Source of the DNA: Pantoea sp. GD03673 | GTDB taxonomy: Bacteria; Pseudomonadota; Gammaproteobacteria; Enterobacterales; Enterobacteriaceae | Length of the DNA: 64,000 nt | Assembly: GCF_029844725.1 (NCBI RefSeq) | Contig: NZ_JAOCKJ010000006.1 | Span: 186,001-250,000, forward strand | Direction of reading: 5' to 3' | Shown here: piece by piece, positions 52,664 through 61,866 of the stretch | How positions within the stretch are numbered: position 1 is the first letter of the stretch | Layout of the letters: the number at the start of each line of letters is the position of its first letter | Notes under the pieces: model-generated | Database searches by the model: none | The model's input: only the letters and a program-made list of their open reading frames with translations | What the model was told of the DNA's origin: nothing | Made by a program: the position numbers and the translations under genes

Positions 52664-54808
52664 TCAGATCACCGCCACCTGCGGCGTCAGTGGCTGATCG
52701 ACGTCAGCACTCTGGCTGACGTTTGCCGTCGCCGCTTCCGTTTCCGTCACCACAAAGTCAGCCAGCTCCGGCACCTGCTCAGGGGGAACCGGCCTGCCCA
52801 GCAGGTAGCCCTGCAGCGTATTGCAGCCCAGGCTGGTCAGAAAAGCCTGCTGCTCGGCAGTTTCAACGCCTTCAGCCACCACTTTCAGTTGCAGCGACTG
52901 CGCCAGCGCCACAATCGCTGACACGATGGTGGCATCTTCTTTCTGATGCTGCAGCTCATTCACAAAGGCCCGGTCGATCTTCAGCTCGCTGGCCGGCAGG
53001 CGTTTCAGATAGAGCAGGCTGGAGTAGCCGGTGCCAAAGTCATCAATCGAGGCTTTCACGCCAAGCCCGGTCAGCTCGGTAAGAATACGAACGCTCGCAT
53101 CGGGATCGCGCATCGCCGTGGTTTCCGTCACTTCCAGCGTCAGCAGTTCGGCCGGAATCTGGTGCTTTGACAGCGCATCCACCACCGTTTCCACCAGATT
53201 CGATTGTTCAAACTGCAACGCCGACAGGTTGACCGCCACCGACCAGTCCGGATGCCCCTGCAGATGCCACTGGCGCAGCTGGCGGCAGGCTTCATGGATC
53301 ACCCAGTTGCCGATGTTGACAATCATGCCGGTCTTTTCCGCCATCGGCAGGAATTTATCGGGCGACAGCAGGCCACGCTTCGGATGTTCCCAGCGCAGCA
53401 GCGCTTCGAAACCCAGAATCGGGCCACGCGGCGCGCAAAATTTTGGCTGATAGAACAGGCGCAGTTCATCGTTGTCCAGCGCCTGCCAGAGATCGTTATT
53501 GAGCTGAAGCTGGCTCTGCGCCTGCAGGTTCATTGAAGGCTGGAAGAAGGTGTAGCCGTTGCGGCCGTTATTTTTGGTGTGGTACATCGCCGCATCGGCG
53601 TTGAACATCAGTTCACGCTCATCCACGCCATCGCCGGGATAGACCGCGATGCCGAGACTGAGGGAGACCACCAGTTCATAGCGTGAGATATCAAACGGGC
53701 GATCCACCGCTTTAACCAGCTTATCGGCGATGGCCGCAGCGTCATTGGGATCGTCGATCTCCACCAGCAGTACAAACTCATCCCCGCCGAGCCGCGCCAG
53801 CGTGTAGTAGCCGGTCATCTGCTGACTCATCCGCTCGGTCACGCCCACCAGCAGGCTGTCGCCAATGTGATGCCCGAAGGCGTCATTAACCGCCTTGAAC
53901 CCATCGAGATCCATAAACATCAGGGCAAACTGCGTCTGCTCACGGTTGGCTTTGTTAATCGCCTGCTCCAGGCGATCCTCAAGCAGAATGCGGTTGGGCA
54001 GCCGGGTCAGGTTATCGTGCAATGCCAGCTGTGCCAGCTCACGATTGGCTTCTGCCAGCGAGCTGGCGAGAATTGAGGTCCGCGCCTGCATCCGCGCATC
54101 CAGCATTGAGACCAGCAGGGTAATGCCCAGAATGGAAATGGTGACCACCGTGACCAGAATTGCCAGCCAGTTGCTGTTAACGCCCTGCCCTACTGAATGA
54201 CTGTGGGCGGGAAACTGCGCCGCCATCATGCCGGTGTAGTGCATGCCTGCAATCGCACACCCCATCACCACCGAGGCCCCCACACGCAGCAGAGTCACCC
54301 GGCCGGTCTGACCCTCACGCAGATTAAATGCCAGCCACAGCGCCGCGCCCGAGGCGGCCAGGGCGATCACCACCGACAGCGCCACCCAGCCCCATTTCCA
54401 GACGATGCCGGGGGAAAACATCAGCGCAGCCATGCCGGTATAGTGCATCGCCACCACGCCGCTGCCGAGGATTAACGCGCCGCCCGCCAGGCGCGGAATG
54501 GGGAGATCGCCACTGCAGACCAGCCACAGCGCAAATATCGACGCACAGACCGCAATGGCGGCGGAGAAAGCCGTCAGCCCGGCGCTGTAGCTCATGACCA
54601 TCGCCATGTTCATCGACAGCATGCCGATAAAGTGCATCGCCCAGATTCCAATGCCCATGGAAAAACCGCCGCCGAACAGCCAGACCAGCGCGACTTTGCC
54701 GGTTGAATGCACCACCCGTCCCGCCATATCTAAGGCGGTGAATGAAGCCAGCATCGCGACAAGGACTGAGACGATGACGATAAAAGAGTCGTATGAGGTT
54801 GCTAACAT
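52664..54808 (-). CDS. MHYT-GGDEF-EAL protein, intact EAL motifs
   Basis: A 714-aa inner-membrane protein. The N-terminal MHYT sensor (about 1-235) has seven hydrophobic helices with the three motifs MHFIGM (58-63), MHYTGM and MHYTGM, proposed to bind copper and sense O2, CO or NO. GGDEF (about 265-430) has intact LGGDEF. EAL (about 445-690) has EALLRW, NLSALQF, EVTE, IDDFGTGYSS, KIDRAF, AEGVET and QGYLLG, so phosphodiesterase activity is plausible. ATG 54808 was chosen because the MHYT domain begins there. It is followed upstream by a tandem paralogue on the same strand. Confidence 0.92.
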   Translation of the reverse strand: MLATSYDSFIVIVSVLVAMLASFTALDMAGRVVHSTGKVALVWLFGGGFSMGIGIWAMHFIGMLSMNMAMVMSYSAGLTAFSAAIAVCASIFALWLVCSGDLPIPRLAGGALILGSGVVAMHYTGMAALMFSPGIVWKWGWVALSVVIALAASGAALWLAFNLREGQTGRVTLLRVGASVVMGCAIAGMHYTGMMAAQFPAHSHSVGQGVNSNWLAILVTVVTISILGITLLVSMLDARMQARTSILASSLAEANRELAQLALHDNLTRLPNRILLEDRLEQAINKANREQTQFALMFMDLDGFKAVNDAFGHHIGDSLLVGVTERMSQQMTGYYTLARLGGDEFVLLVEIDDPNDAAAIADKLVKAVDRPFDISRYELVVSLSLGIAVYPGDGVDERELMFNADAAMYHTKNNGRNGYTFFQPSMNLQAQSQLQLNNDLWQALDNDELRLFYQPKFCAPRGPILGFEALLRWEHPKRGLLSPDKFLPMAEKTGMIVNIGNWVIHEACRQLRQWHLQGHPDWSVAVNLSALQFEQSNLVETVVDALSKHQIPAELLTLEVTETTAMRDPDASVRILTELTGLGVKASIDDFGTGYSSLLYLKRLPASELKIDRAFVNELQHQKEDATIVSAIVALAQSLQLKVVAEGVETAEQQAFLTSLGCNTLQGYLLGRPVPPEQVPELADFVVTETEAATANVSQSADVDQPLTPQVAVI

Positions 54809-54953
54809 AGTGCATTCCCGCGAAAGCCGTGCTGGTGGTGGGGGTGAGGGTTTTAAAATTATTGTTTTAGTTATCGGCATCGCCGGGCGGTTAATGAGCC
54901 GGAAACGCGGCATCCCTGCCACTCATTCTGAGTGATGAAATCTATCATCAGCG

Positions 54954-57035
54954 TCAGCCTGACAGGGACACCACTGGCGGCCGCAGTGAGGGAAAACTAA
55001 ACGCGTCAACCCGATCCGGCGGCGTCGGTTTACCCAGCAGGTATCCCTGCAGCGCATCAAAGCCTAAGCTGGTAAGCAAATGCTGCTGCTCCTCCGTTTC
55101 AACCCCTTCCGCCACCATGCGCAGATTGAGACTCTGCGCCAGCGCCAGCATCGCGCTGACCACGGTCGCATCTTCGCTGCCGGGTCGCAGGCAGTTGATA
55201 AAACTGCGATCAATCTTGAGTTCGCTGGCATCCAGATCTTTGAGGTGCAGCAAATTGGCATAGCCAATGCCGAAGTTATCAATGGCGACGCTGACGCCCG
55301 CCTGCTGCAATTCACGAATACGCTGCTGGCTGAAAACGGGATCGCGCATGGCAATCGCTTCGGTGATCTCCAGCATCAGCGCACTGCCTGACAGCTGATA
55401 ACGCGTCAGTGTCTGATGCAGTGTGCTCAGCAGATCACGCTGGTGAAATTGCAATGCCGAGAGATTCACCGAGACCGTCCAGTCACTGTGGCCCTGGTTG
55501 TGCCAGATCCTTAACTGACGGCAGGCCTCCTCGATCACCCAGTTGCCAAGCGCCACAATCTGGCCGGTTTTTTCGGCGCGCGGCAAAAACAGTTCAGGCG
55601 TCAGCAAACCGCGCTGCGGATGCTGCCAGCGCAGCAGCGCTTCAAATCCCATCAACCGGGTGCCGCCGGAACGGAATTTGGGCTGATAGAACAGCCGCAT
55701 CTGCTGGCGATCGATGGCTTCCCACAGATCGTTTGCCAGCTCCAGCTGATGCTGCGTTGCAGCGCTCATGGCCGGTTCAAACAGGCACCAGCCGTTTCGG
55801 CCACTGTGTTTGGTGTGGTACATCGCCGCGTCGGCATTAAACAGCAGCTCCTGCCGGTTGCGGCCATGCAGTGGAAAGACCGCAATACCTGCGCTGAGTG
55901 AAACGTGCAGTACATAACGGTCGAGTTCAAATGGCGTACTGATTACTTTAACCAGCTTTTGCGCCAGCTGCCGGGCCGGGCTGATGTCACATTCCGCCAT
56001 CAGCACAAACTCATCACCGCCCAGACGCACCAGCAGCATCGCGTCGCTGAGCTGGCTACGCAGCCGTTCCGCCACGGCCACCAGCAACCGGTCACCGACG
56101 TGATGTCCCCAGGTGTCATTGACCGCTTTGAAGCCATCGAGATCCATATAGATCACGGCAAAGCGGTTTTCATTCAGCATCGCCTGTTTGATGGCGAGAT
56201 CGAGCTGCTGCTCCAGCATCACCCGATTGGGCAGCGCGGTCAGGTTGTCATGCATCGCCAGCAGACGCAGCTCCTGGTTAGCACGCCGGAGCCGGGCCGC
56301 CAGCCGCGCGGCGCGCAACTGCGCATCCAGCATTGAGCTCAGCAGCGTGATCCCAAGGATAATCAGCGTGACCAGTGCCACCCAGACCGCCATTCCCGGA
56401 CTGCTGACGCCATAGGGCGACATTGTGCTGCCGTGGCTGAACGCCGCCGCCGCCATACCCACGTAGTGCATGCCAGCAATGGCGATCCCCATGACCAGTG
56501 AGGCCAGCCCACGCATCAGCAGCAGATGGTGGTCGCCCTGCCGCAGGTGAAACGCCAGCCATAGCGCCACGCCTGAGGCCGCAAACGCAATCAGCACAGA
56601 GATCGCCACCAGCAACATATTCCACTCAGGTCGTGGATCAATCAGCAGCGCAGACATACCGAGATAGTGCATCACCACCACACCTGCGCCCAGGATCAGC
56701 GTACCGCGCAGCAGCCGCCGACGGGTGAGATGTAGCCCGCCAACCGTCTGACCGAAGGCAAAGATGGAGGCCAGAATCGCCACCAGCAGCGAGAGGATCG
56801 TCAGCCGCGTGTCATAGCGCATCGTCATTGGCATCATCATTGCCAGCATCCCGATAAAGTGCATTGCCCAGATGCCAATCCCCATTGCGGTGCCGCCCAC
56901 CAGCAGCCAGAAGCGGGCGCTCCAGCCGTGGGATACCGCCACCCTTCCGGCAGTATCCAGCGCTGTAAAAGAGGCAATAAACGCCACGATCAGCGACACG
57001 CAGATCAGAACGCCATCCCAGGTGACAAGCAACAT
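54954..57035 (-). CDS. MHYT-GGDEF-EAL paralogue with altered EAL loop
   Basis: A 693-aa paralogue of the neighbouring protein with the same layout: MHYT membrane sensor (MHFIGM, MHYLGM, MHYVGM), GGDEF (LGGDEF intact) and EAL. In the EAL domain EALLRW, EITE, KIDRSF, AEGVET and QGYLLG are kept, but the loop-6 motif DDFGTGYSS reads DNFGIGYAN. The second Asp of this motif is a metal ligand in active phosphodiesterases, so hydrolysis is probably impaired. AGGAG precedes ATG 57035, chosen over a longer frame. It is 145 bases upstream of the other paralogue and may be co-transcribed. Confidence 0.92.
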   Translation of the reverse strand: MLLVTWDGVLICVSLIVAFIASFTALDTAGRVAVSHGWSARFWLLVGGTAMGIGIWAMHFIGMLAMMMPMTMRYDTRLTILSLLVAILASIFAFGQTVGGLHLTRRRLLRGTLILGAGVVVMHYLGMSALLIDPRPEWNMLLVAISVLIAFAASGVALWLAFHLRQGDHHLLLMRGLASLVMGIAIAGMHYVGMAAAAFSHGSTMSPYGVSSPGMAVWVALVTLIILGITLLSSMLDAQLRAARLAARLRRANQELRLLAMHDNLTALPNRVMLEQQLDLAIKQAMLNENRFAVIYMDLDGFKAVNDTWGHHVGDRLLVAVAERLRSQLSDAMLLVRLGGDEFVLMAECDISPARQLAQKLVKVISTPFELDRYVLHVSLSAGIAVFPLHGRNRQELLFNADAAMYHTKHSGRNGWCLFEPAMSAATQHQLELANDLWEAIDRQQMRLFYQPKFRSGGTRLMGFEALLRWQHPQRGLLTPELFLPRAEKTGQIVALGNWVIEEACRQLRIWHNQGHSDWTVSVNLSALQFHQRDLLSTLHQTLTRYQLSGSALMLEITEAIAMRDPVFSQQRIRELQQAGVSVAIDNFGIGYANLLHLKDLDASELKIDRSFINCLRPGSEDATVVSAMLALAQSLNLRMVAEGVETEEQQHLLTSLGFDALQGYLLGKPTPPDRVDAFSFPSLRPPVVSLSG

Positions 57036-57579
57036 GTGCAACTCCTCACCACCCGCAGAGAAACAGGTGCTGTGTAAAATCAGAAACGTAATCTTTAAAC
57101 CACCCAACGGGTGAAATAAGTAAACTTCGGGATTGACCGGACCTGAAAACCGGGCAAAACAGGCCTGCAAACGCAGGGCCATTGATGACCTGCATCTTAT
57201 TCCCCGCCCGCTGAATTTGCCGGTTAATCGTTATTATGTCTGATTGGTACAGGAACATATCACCGAAGCAGAAAGCATGCCAGAGGCCGAAAAAACAAAG
57301 GGTTTTGTTTTGCCGTCTCGCTTTCATGCCTTGCTGTAACTGGGTTATCGGCCAAAGAGGCCATTTGATTAATGAAAAATAAACGGCAGGACTTCGCCTG
57401 ACGCTTTAACTGATCTATAGTAAGTAAAACTGATATAAATCATCATTCTTAAGTCTAGGATTTTTCTTAAGACTGCGGCGCTGCCCGCCTTGTTATTTTT
57501 ATTTCCTTACTTTGGGTTTAATCGTTAATAAACACCGGGTGAAAAAGCACTGACTCTCGATAATCCGTAAGGAAATATT
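57036..57579. other. control region of the Csu pilus operon
   Basis: About 545 bases between the MHYT gene and the divergent pilin gene. The half near the pilin is AT-rich. It carries two direct TTCTTAAG repeats 18 bases apart (57446, 57464) that embed an RcsAB-like sequence. No ORF is convincing. Confidence 0.55.
57456..57469 (-). promoter_or_regulatory. RcsAB-like box upstream of the csu operon
   Basis: On the minus strand TAAGAAAAATCCTA matches the RcsAB box consensus TAAGAATATTCCTA at 12 of 14 positions. It lies about 110 bases before the first pilin start. RcsAB controls capsule and surface structures in Erwiniaceae. Confidence 0.5.
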
Positions 57580-58149
57580 ATGAAACTCAAGCTTTTTCTG
57601 TGTGCCGCTGCAGGATTAACCGTTGCCATTCCATCCTTAACCCAGGCGGCTACGACCTCGGGAACCATCAATGCCACGTTAACGCTGACCACCGGTTGCC
57701 TGGTAAACGGCCAGTCAGCCACGGCGGGCGTTAACTTCGGTACCCTGAACTTTGGCAGCAGCGCCGCCACCTTTGATACCCTGAACGCCACCCTGGTGGG
57801 TGCAGCCGGTAACGGCATCTTTGTGCGCTGCACGACCGGTCAGGATTACAACGTGGTGGTAACCAGCAGCAATACTGCGCCAGCGACGGTTTATGGCACC
57901 GCCTCGACATCACCGCGTTATCTGATTCTGGGATCGGACAATGCGCAGGGCATCGCCTATACCCTCTACAGTGACGCTTCCTTCACCACCGCGATCGCCA
58001 ACAACACACCTATTGCGGCCAGTGGAACCACCGATCCGACGCTCGGCACCAACTACGCCATTTATGGCCGGGTCGTCGGCGGCGGCTTTAACCCCCTGAT
58101 CCCGGCCGGAACCTATACCGATACGATTAACGTTGCCGTGAACTATTAA
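57580..58149 (+). CDS. Csu-type major pilin, spore coat U domain
   Basis: A 189-aa exported protein with a signal peptide (cleavage after LTQA, about residue 23) and one spore coat U (SCPU) domain, as in CsuA/B, the major subunit of archaic chaperone-usher pili. A strand-exchange-ready N-terminus (TTSGTINATLTLTTGC), the disulfide cysteines (GCLVNG and VRCTTG), and the terminal AGTYTDTINVAVNY fit the family. GTAAGGA precedes the ATG. First gene of a five-gene operon for a surface pilus used in attachment. Confidence 0.9.
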   Translation: MKLKLFLCAAAGLTVAIPSLTQAATTSGTINATLTLTTGCLVNGQSATAGVNFGTLNFGSSAATFDTLNATLVGAAGNGIFVRCTTGQDYNVVVTSSNTAPATVYGTASTSPRYLILGSDNAQGIAYTLYSDASFTTAIANNTPIAASGTTDPTLGTNYAIYGRVVGGGFNPLIPAGTYTDTINVAVNY

Positions 58150-58171
58150 CCGCTCTCGCAGGTAACTAAAG

Positions 58172-58687
58172 GTGGTTCTCTGGCGATGCTGCCTGACGAT
58201 CGCATGCGGTCTGCCCCTGCTGACAGCGAGTGTCAGTGCCTGGAGTCTGCCCACCAGCACCTTCCAGGTGACCGCGTCTGTCGTGGCGGGCTGCGTGATA
58301 TCCGGCACCAACACCGGCGTTTTCGGCACACTTAACTTCGGCACGCAGTCTGGCGTGGCGACCCGTGCCGTCAACGCCAGCTTCGTGCAGAGCACCACCA
58401 TTAATCTTGCCTGTACACCAGGCACCACGCTGAGCATGAGCATTAATCAGGGCGCGAACTTCACCACTACCCGCAACCTGAAGCTGCCCAATTTCAGCAA
58501 TACCGTTCCCTATACGCTCTTTAGCGATGCCAGCCGCACCACGGTGATCCCGGTCAATCAGGCGGTGTCGCTCAGCTATAGCAATGCCAATAACATTACG
58601 CTGCCCATCTATGGTCAGCTGCAACTGCCCGGCACTGCGCGCGCCGGCGTCTATACCGATACGCTGACCGTCACCCTGAGCTGGTGA
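58172..58687 (+). CDS. Csu-type minor pilin, SCPU domain
   Basis: A 171-aa SCPU-domain pilin with a signal peptide (ending near SVSA, residue 23). Cysteines GCVISG and LACTPG and the end AGVYTDTLTVTLSW match the family. The Acinetobacter csu operon has three small subunits (A/B, A, B); only two are here, so this one may do the work of both minor subunits. Start is GTG 58172, 22 bases past the first pilin gene. Confidence 0.85.
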   Translation: MVLWRCCLTIACGLPLLTASVSAWSLPTSTFQVTASVVAGCVISGTNTGVFGTLNFGTQSGVATRAVNASFVQSTTINLACTPGTTLSMSINQGANFTTTRNLKLPNFSNTVPYTLFSDASRTTVIPVNQAVSLSYSNANNITLPIYGQLQLPGTARAGVYTDTLTVTLSW

Positions 58688-58712
58688 GGCGATAGAAAAC
58701 AAGGATATGATC

Positions 58713-59411
58713 ATGAAGTCACTGCGCGCCCTGCTGCTGCTGCTGAATTCCACCCTGCTCTCCCCGGCATTCGCCGCTAACTCGGTGATGATCTGGCCCA
58801 TCGATCCCGCCATTAATCCTGAAGAGAAAGCCAGCGAACTCTGGCTGGAGAATCGCGGTAACAGCACCACCATGATGCAGATCCGTGTGTTCAGCTGGCA
58901 GCAGATTAACGGCCAGGAGCAGTACCAGACCCAGCAGCAGGTGGTTGCCAGTCCGCCGATGGTGAGGATGGAGCCAGGCCAGAAGCAGCTGGTCAGACTG
59001 ATTAAACAGACCGCCCCGGCGGCCGGTCGGGAGCTGGCCTATCGGGTGGTGCTGGATGAGATCCCGACGCCGCGCAATCCTGGCGAGAATCAGGCCGGGC
59101 TGACCTTTCAGATGCGCTATTCAGTGCCGCTTTTTGTTTATGGCACCGGGCTGACCACCGACAGCGCCCGCCCGGCTCTGCGCTGGCAGCAGGTCAGTGA
59201 AGGCGGCAGACGCTGGCTGCAGCTGACCAACAGCGGTAATGGACATGCCCGGCTGAGCAATGTGGCGATTGGCGGTCGCAAACTGGGCGACGGTTTATAC
59301 GGCTATGTGCTGGCGGACAGCCTGCATCGCTGGCCGCTCACCACGCCGGTCAGCGGCGAACTCACCGCAGAGGTCAACAAGAGCCAGTGGCGCAGCGCCG
59401 CCCAGAAGTAA
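58713..59411 (+). CDS. csuC: pilus periplasmic chaperone CsuC-like
   Basis: A 232-aa FGL-like archaic pilus chaperone with a signal peptide (SLRALLLLLNSTLLSPAFA) and two Ig-like domains. The G1 strand region PPMVRMEPGQKQLVRLIK and TFQMRYSVPLFVYG are typical. It caps pilin subunits in the periplasm and delivers them to the usher. I chose ATG 58713 with AAGGA at 58701 rather than ATG 58707, which is too close. 25 bases past the second pilin gene. Confidence 0.88.
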   Translation: MKSLRALLLLLNSTLLSPAFAANSVMIWPIDPAINPEEKASELWLENRGNSTTMMQIRVFSWQQINGQEQYQTQQQVVASPPMVRMEPGQKQLVRLIKQTAPAAGRELAYRVVLDEIPTPRNPGENQAGLTFQMRYSVPLFVYGTGLTTDSARPALRWQQVSEGGRRWLQLTNSGNGHARLSNVAIGGRKLGDGLYGYVLADSLHRWPLTTPVSGELTAEVNKSQWRSAAQK

Positions 59412-59418
59412 GCGCTGA

Positions 59419-61866
59419 ATGAGACCTTTTTCCCTGCATCCCTGTGCGCTGGCGGTGGTCAGCGCCATCTGTGCTTTTACGCCGGATTCGTCGCTGGCGG
59501 AGACTTACTCATCCCTGCCACCGCCGCCCGGCCTGCAGACCAGCGGCACCGGCCAGCAATATATGCTGGAGCTGGTGATTAACCAGCAGGCAAGCGGCAA
59601 CATTGTGCAGGCAGAGCAGCGCGACGGTCATTTCTGGCTGCGCAGCAGCGATCTGCAGCGTGCCGGTCTGCCACCGGATAAGCTGGGCCAGCAACCACAG
59701 GTTGATGTCAGCAGCCTGTCTGCCATCAGCACCGAGTATGACGCTGCACGGCAGCGCCTGTTGCTGACCGTGCCGCCTGAGTGGCTGCCTGGTCAGGTTA
59801 TTGGCGAGGCGAAGAACGGGCCGCGCTATCCGGGGCGTACCAGCAACGGCGCGCTGATTAACTACGACCTCTACGCCAGCCGCACTGATACCAGCGGCAC
59901 GCGCCTTTCTGCCTGGAACGAACTGCGGCTTTTTGGTGACGCCGGGCACGTCTCCACCAACGGCGTCTGGCAGCAGCAGCTGGAAGGCAGTACCCCTTCT
60001 CAGGACAACGGCTATATCCGCTACGACAGCTGGTGGAGCAATGAAGATGAGAACGCGGCGGTGAGCTGGCGGGTCGGCGATCTGGTCACCGACTCGCTCG
60101 CCTGGAGCAGCAGCGTGCGGCTCGGCGGTATCCGCGTCGGCCGCGACTTCAGCGTTCGTCCCGATCTGGTGACCTATCCGCTGCCCGCCTTTTCTGGCCA
60201 GGCTGCCGTCCCCTCGACCGTCGATCTCTTTATCAACGGCTATCGTTCCAGCCAGGCAAACGTGCAGCCTGGCCCCTGGTCGATGACCAATGTGCCCTTT
60301 GTTAACGGCGCGGGTAACGCGGTTATCACAACCACCGATGCCGTGGGCCGGCGCGTCACGACCACCATGCCGTTTTACGTCTCCAGCAGCCTGCTGAAAG
60401 CGGGCCTGTCGGACTACGCCTTCTCTGCAGGTGCCATCCGCGAAAACTACGGCATTAAAAACTTTGATTATGGGCAGGCCGCCGCCAGCGGTTCGTATCG
60501 CTATGGCATGACCGACTGGCTGACGCTGGAGAGCCACGCCGAAGGCAGCGAAAGCCTGGCGATGGGCGGGCTGGGCGGTCAGCTGCGCGTCGGCAGCTGG
60601 GGAGTGGTCAACGGCGCGGTGGCACAAAGTCAGCTCGATGACGAGCACGGCAGGCAATACAGCTGGGGCTATCAGTACAACAACAGCTGGTTCAACATCG
60701 GTACGCAGCAGACGCAGCGCAGCAGTGACTTCGGCAATCTGGCGCTGGTCGGCAGCCGTGCCGGGAGCCAGGCCAGTAGTCGCTACGCGCTGTCGCGCCG
60801 CAGTGCGCAGTACAGCGCCAGCCTCTCGCTGAACCGCTTTGGCAGCGTCGGTGCCGCCTTTATCGACATCACCGACGGTCAGGGTGACCGCACCCGCTTG
60901 TGGAACCTCTCATGGAGTAAAAATCTGTGGGGCAACAGTAGCCTCTATGTCTCCGCCAGCCGCGATCAGCAGGAGAAAAGCTGGACCGGTGCTATCTCGC
61001 TGGTGATCCCCTTTGGCGAGCAGGGCAGCGCGGCGATCAGCACCGAACGCGATCAGCGCGGCCGCGACAGCCAGCGCGTTTATACCTCACGCGCCATGCC
61101 CAGCGACGGCGGGTTTGCCTGGGATGCTTCCTGGGCGAATCAGAGCGGTGACAGCGGCGATTATCGTCAGGGCAGCCTGCGCTATCGCAACAACCAGATT
61201 GACACGTCAGGAGGGTTTTATGGCGACGATGACAACCTCACCCAGTGGGCCGATCTCTCCGGCGCACTGGTGCTGATGGATAACCGTGTTTTTGCTGCCA
61301 ACGCCATCAACGACGCCTTTGTGCTGGTGAAAACCCGCTATCCCGACGTGAACGTACGCTATGAAAATCAGTCGATGGGACGCACCAGCAAACAGGGCTA
61401 TCTGCTGGTGCCCGCCATCAGCAGCTACTACCCGGCCAAATATGACATCGACACCCTCGACCTGCCCGCCGATATGACCACGCCACAGGTTGAGCAGCGT
61501 TTCGCGGTGAAGCGCCAGAGCGGCTATCTGCTCAACTTCCCGGTGGAGAAACTGCGTTCCGCCAGCGTGATCCTGCTCGATGCGCAGGGCCAGCCGCTGC
61601 CGGTCTCAAGTCAGGTGCAGCGGCCCGGTCATCCCACCGAATATGTAGGCTGGGATGGCATCGTCTGGATGGAGGATCTCTCTGCCCGTAACCCGATGGC
61701 GGTGGTGACGCCTGATGGTCGCCGCTGCGAAACCGAACTGCCTATCGCCAGCGGTCAGCCGCAGGCGCTGAAAACCTACGGCCCCCTGACTTGTGCGCTG
61801 CCCGCACCTGCCGCAGGCAGCGCCGCTTCTTCTGCTGAATCTTTTACGTCCGGAACCGCACCATGA
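59419..61866 (+). CDS. csuD: pilus outer-membrane usher CsuD-like
   Basis: An 815-aa outer-membrane usher of the FimD/PapC superfamily that exports and polymerises the pilus subunits. After the signal peptide come the N-terminal chaperone-binding domain (LELVINQQASGNIVQAEQRDG), the barrel with plug (RVGDLVTDSLAWSSSVRLGGIRVGRDF; VDLFINGYRSSQANVQPGPW), and C-terminal domains (DGIVWMEDLSARNPMAVV). It lies 7 bases past the chaperone gene and overlaps csuE by 4 bases. Confidence 0.93.
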   Translation: MRPFSLHPCALAVVSAICAFTPDSSLAETYSSLPPPPGLQTSGTGQQYMLELVINQQASGNIVQAEQRDGHFWLRSSDLQRAGLPPDKLGQQPQVDVSSLSAISTEYDAARQRLLLTVPPEWLPGQVIGEAKNGPRYPGRTSNGALINYDLYASRTDTSGTRLSAWNELRLFGDAGHVSTNGVWQQQLEGSTPSQDNGYIRYDSWWSNEDENAAVSWRVGDLVTDSLAWSSSVRLGGIRVGRDFSVRPDLVTYPLPAFSGQAAVPSTVDLFINGYRSSQANVQPGPWSMTNVPFVNGAGNAVITTTDAVGRRVTTTMPFYVSSSLLKAGLSDYAFSAGAIRENYGIKNFDYGQAAASGSYRYGMTDWLTLESHAEGSESLAMGGLGGQLRVGSWGVVNGAVAQSQLDDEHGRQYSWGYQYNNSWFNIGTQQTQRSSDFGNLALVGSRAGSQASSRYALSRRSAQYSASLSLNRFGSVGAAFIDITDGQGDRTRLWNLSWSKNLWGNSSLYVSASRDQQEKSWTGAISLVIPFGEQGSAAISTERDQRGRDSQRVYTSRAMPSDGGFAWDASWANQSGDSGDYRQGSLRYRNNQIDTSGGFYGDDDNLTQWADLSGALVLMDNRVFAANAINDAFVLVKTRYPDVNVRYENQSMGRTSKQGYLLVPAISSYYPAKYDIDTLDLPADMTTPQVEQRFAVKRQSGYLLNFPVEKLRSASVILLDAQGQPLPVSSQVQRPGHPTEYVGWDGIVWMEDLSARNPMAVVTPDGRRCETELPIASGQPQALKTYGPLTCALPAPAAGSAASSAESFTSGTAP

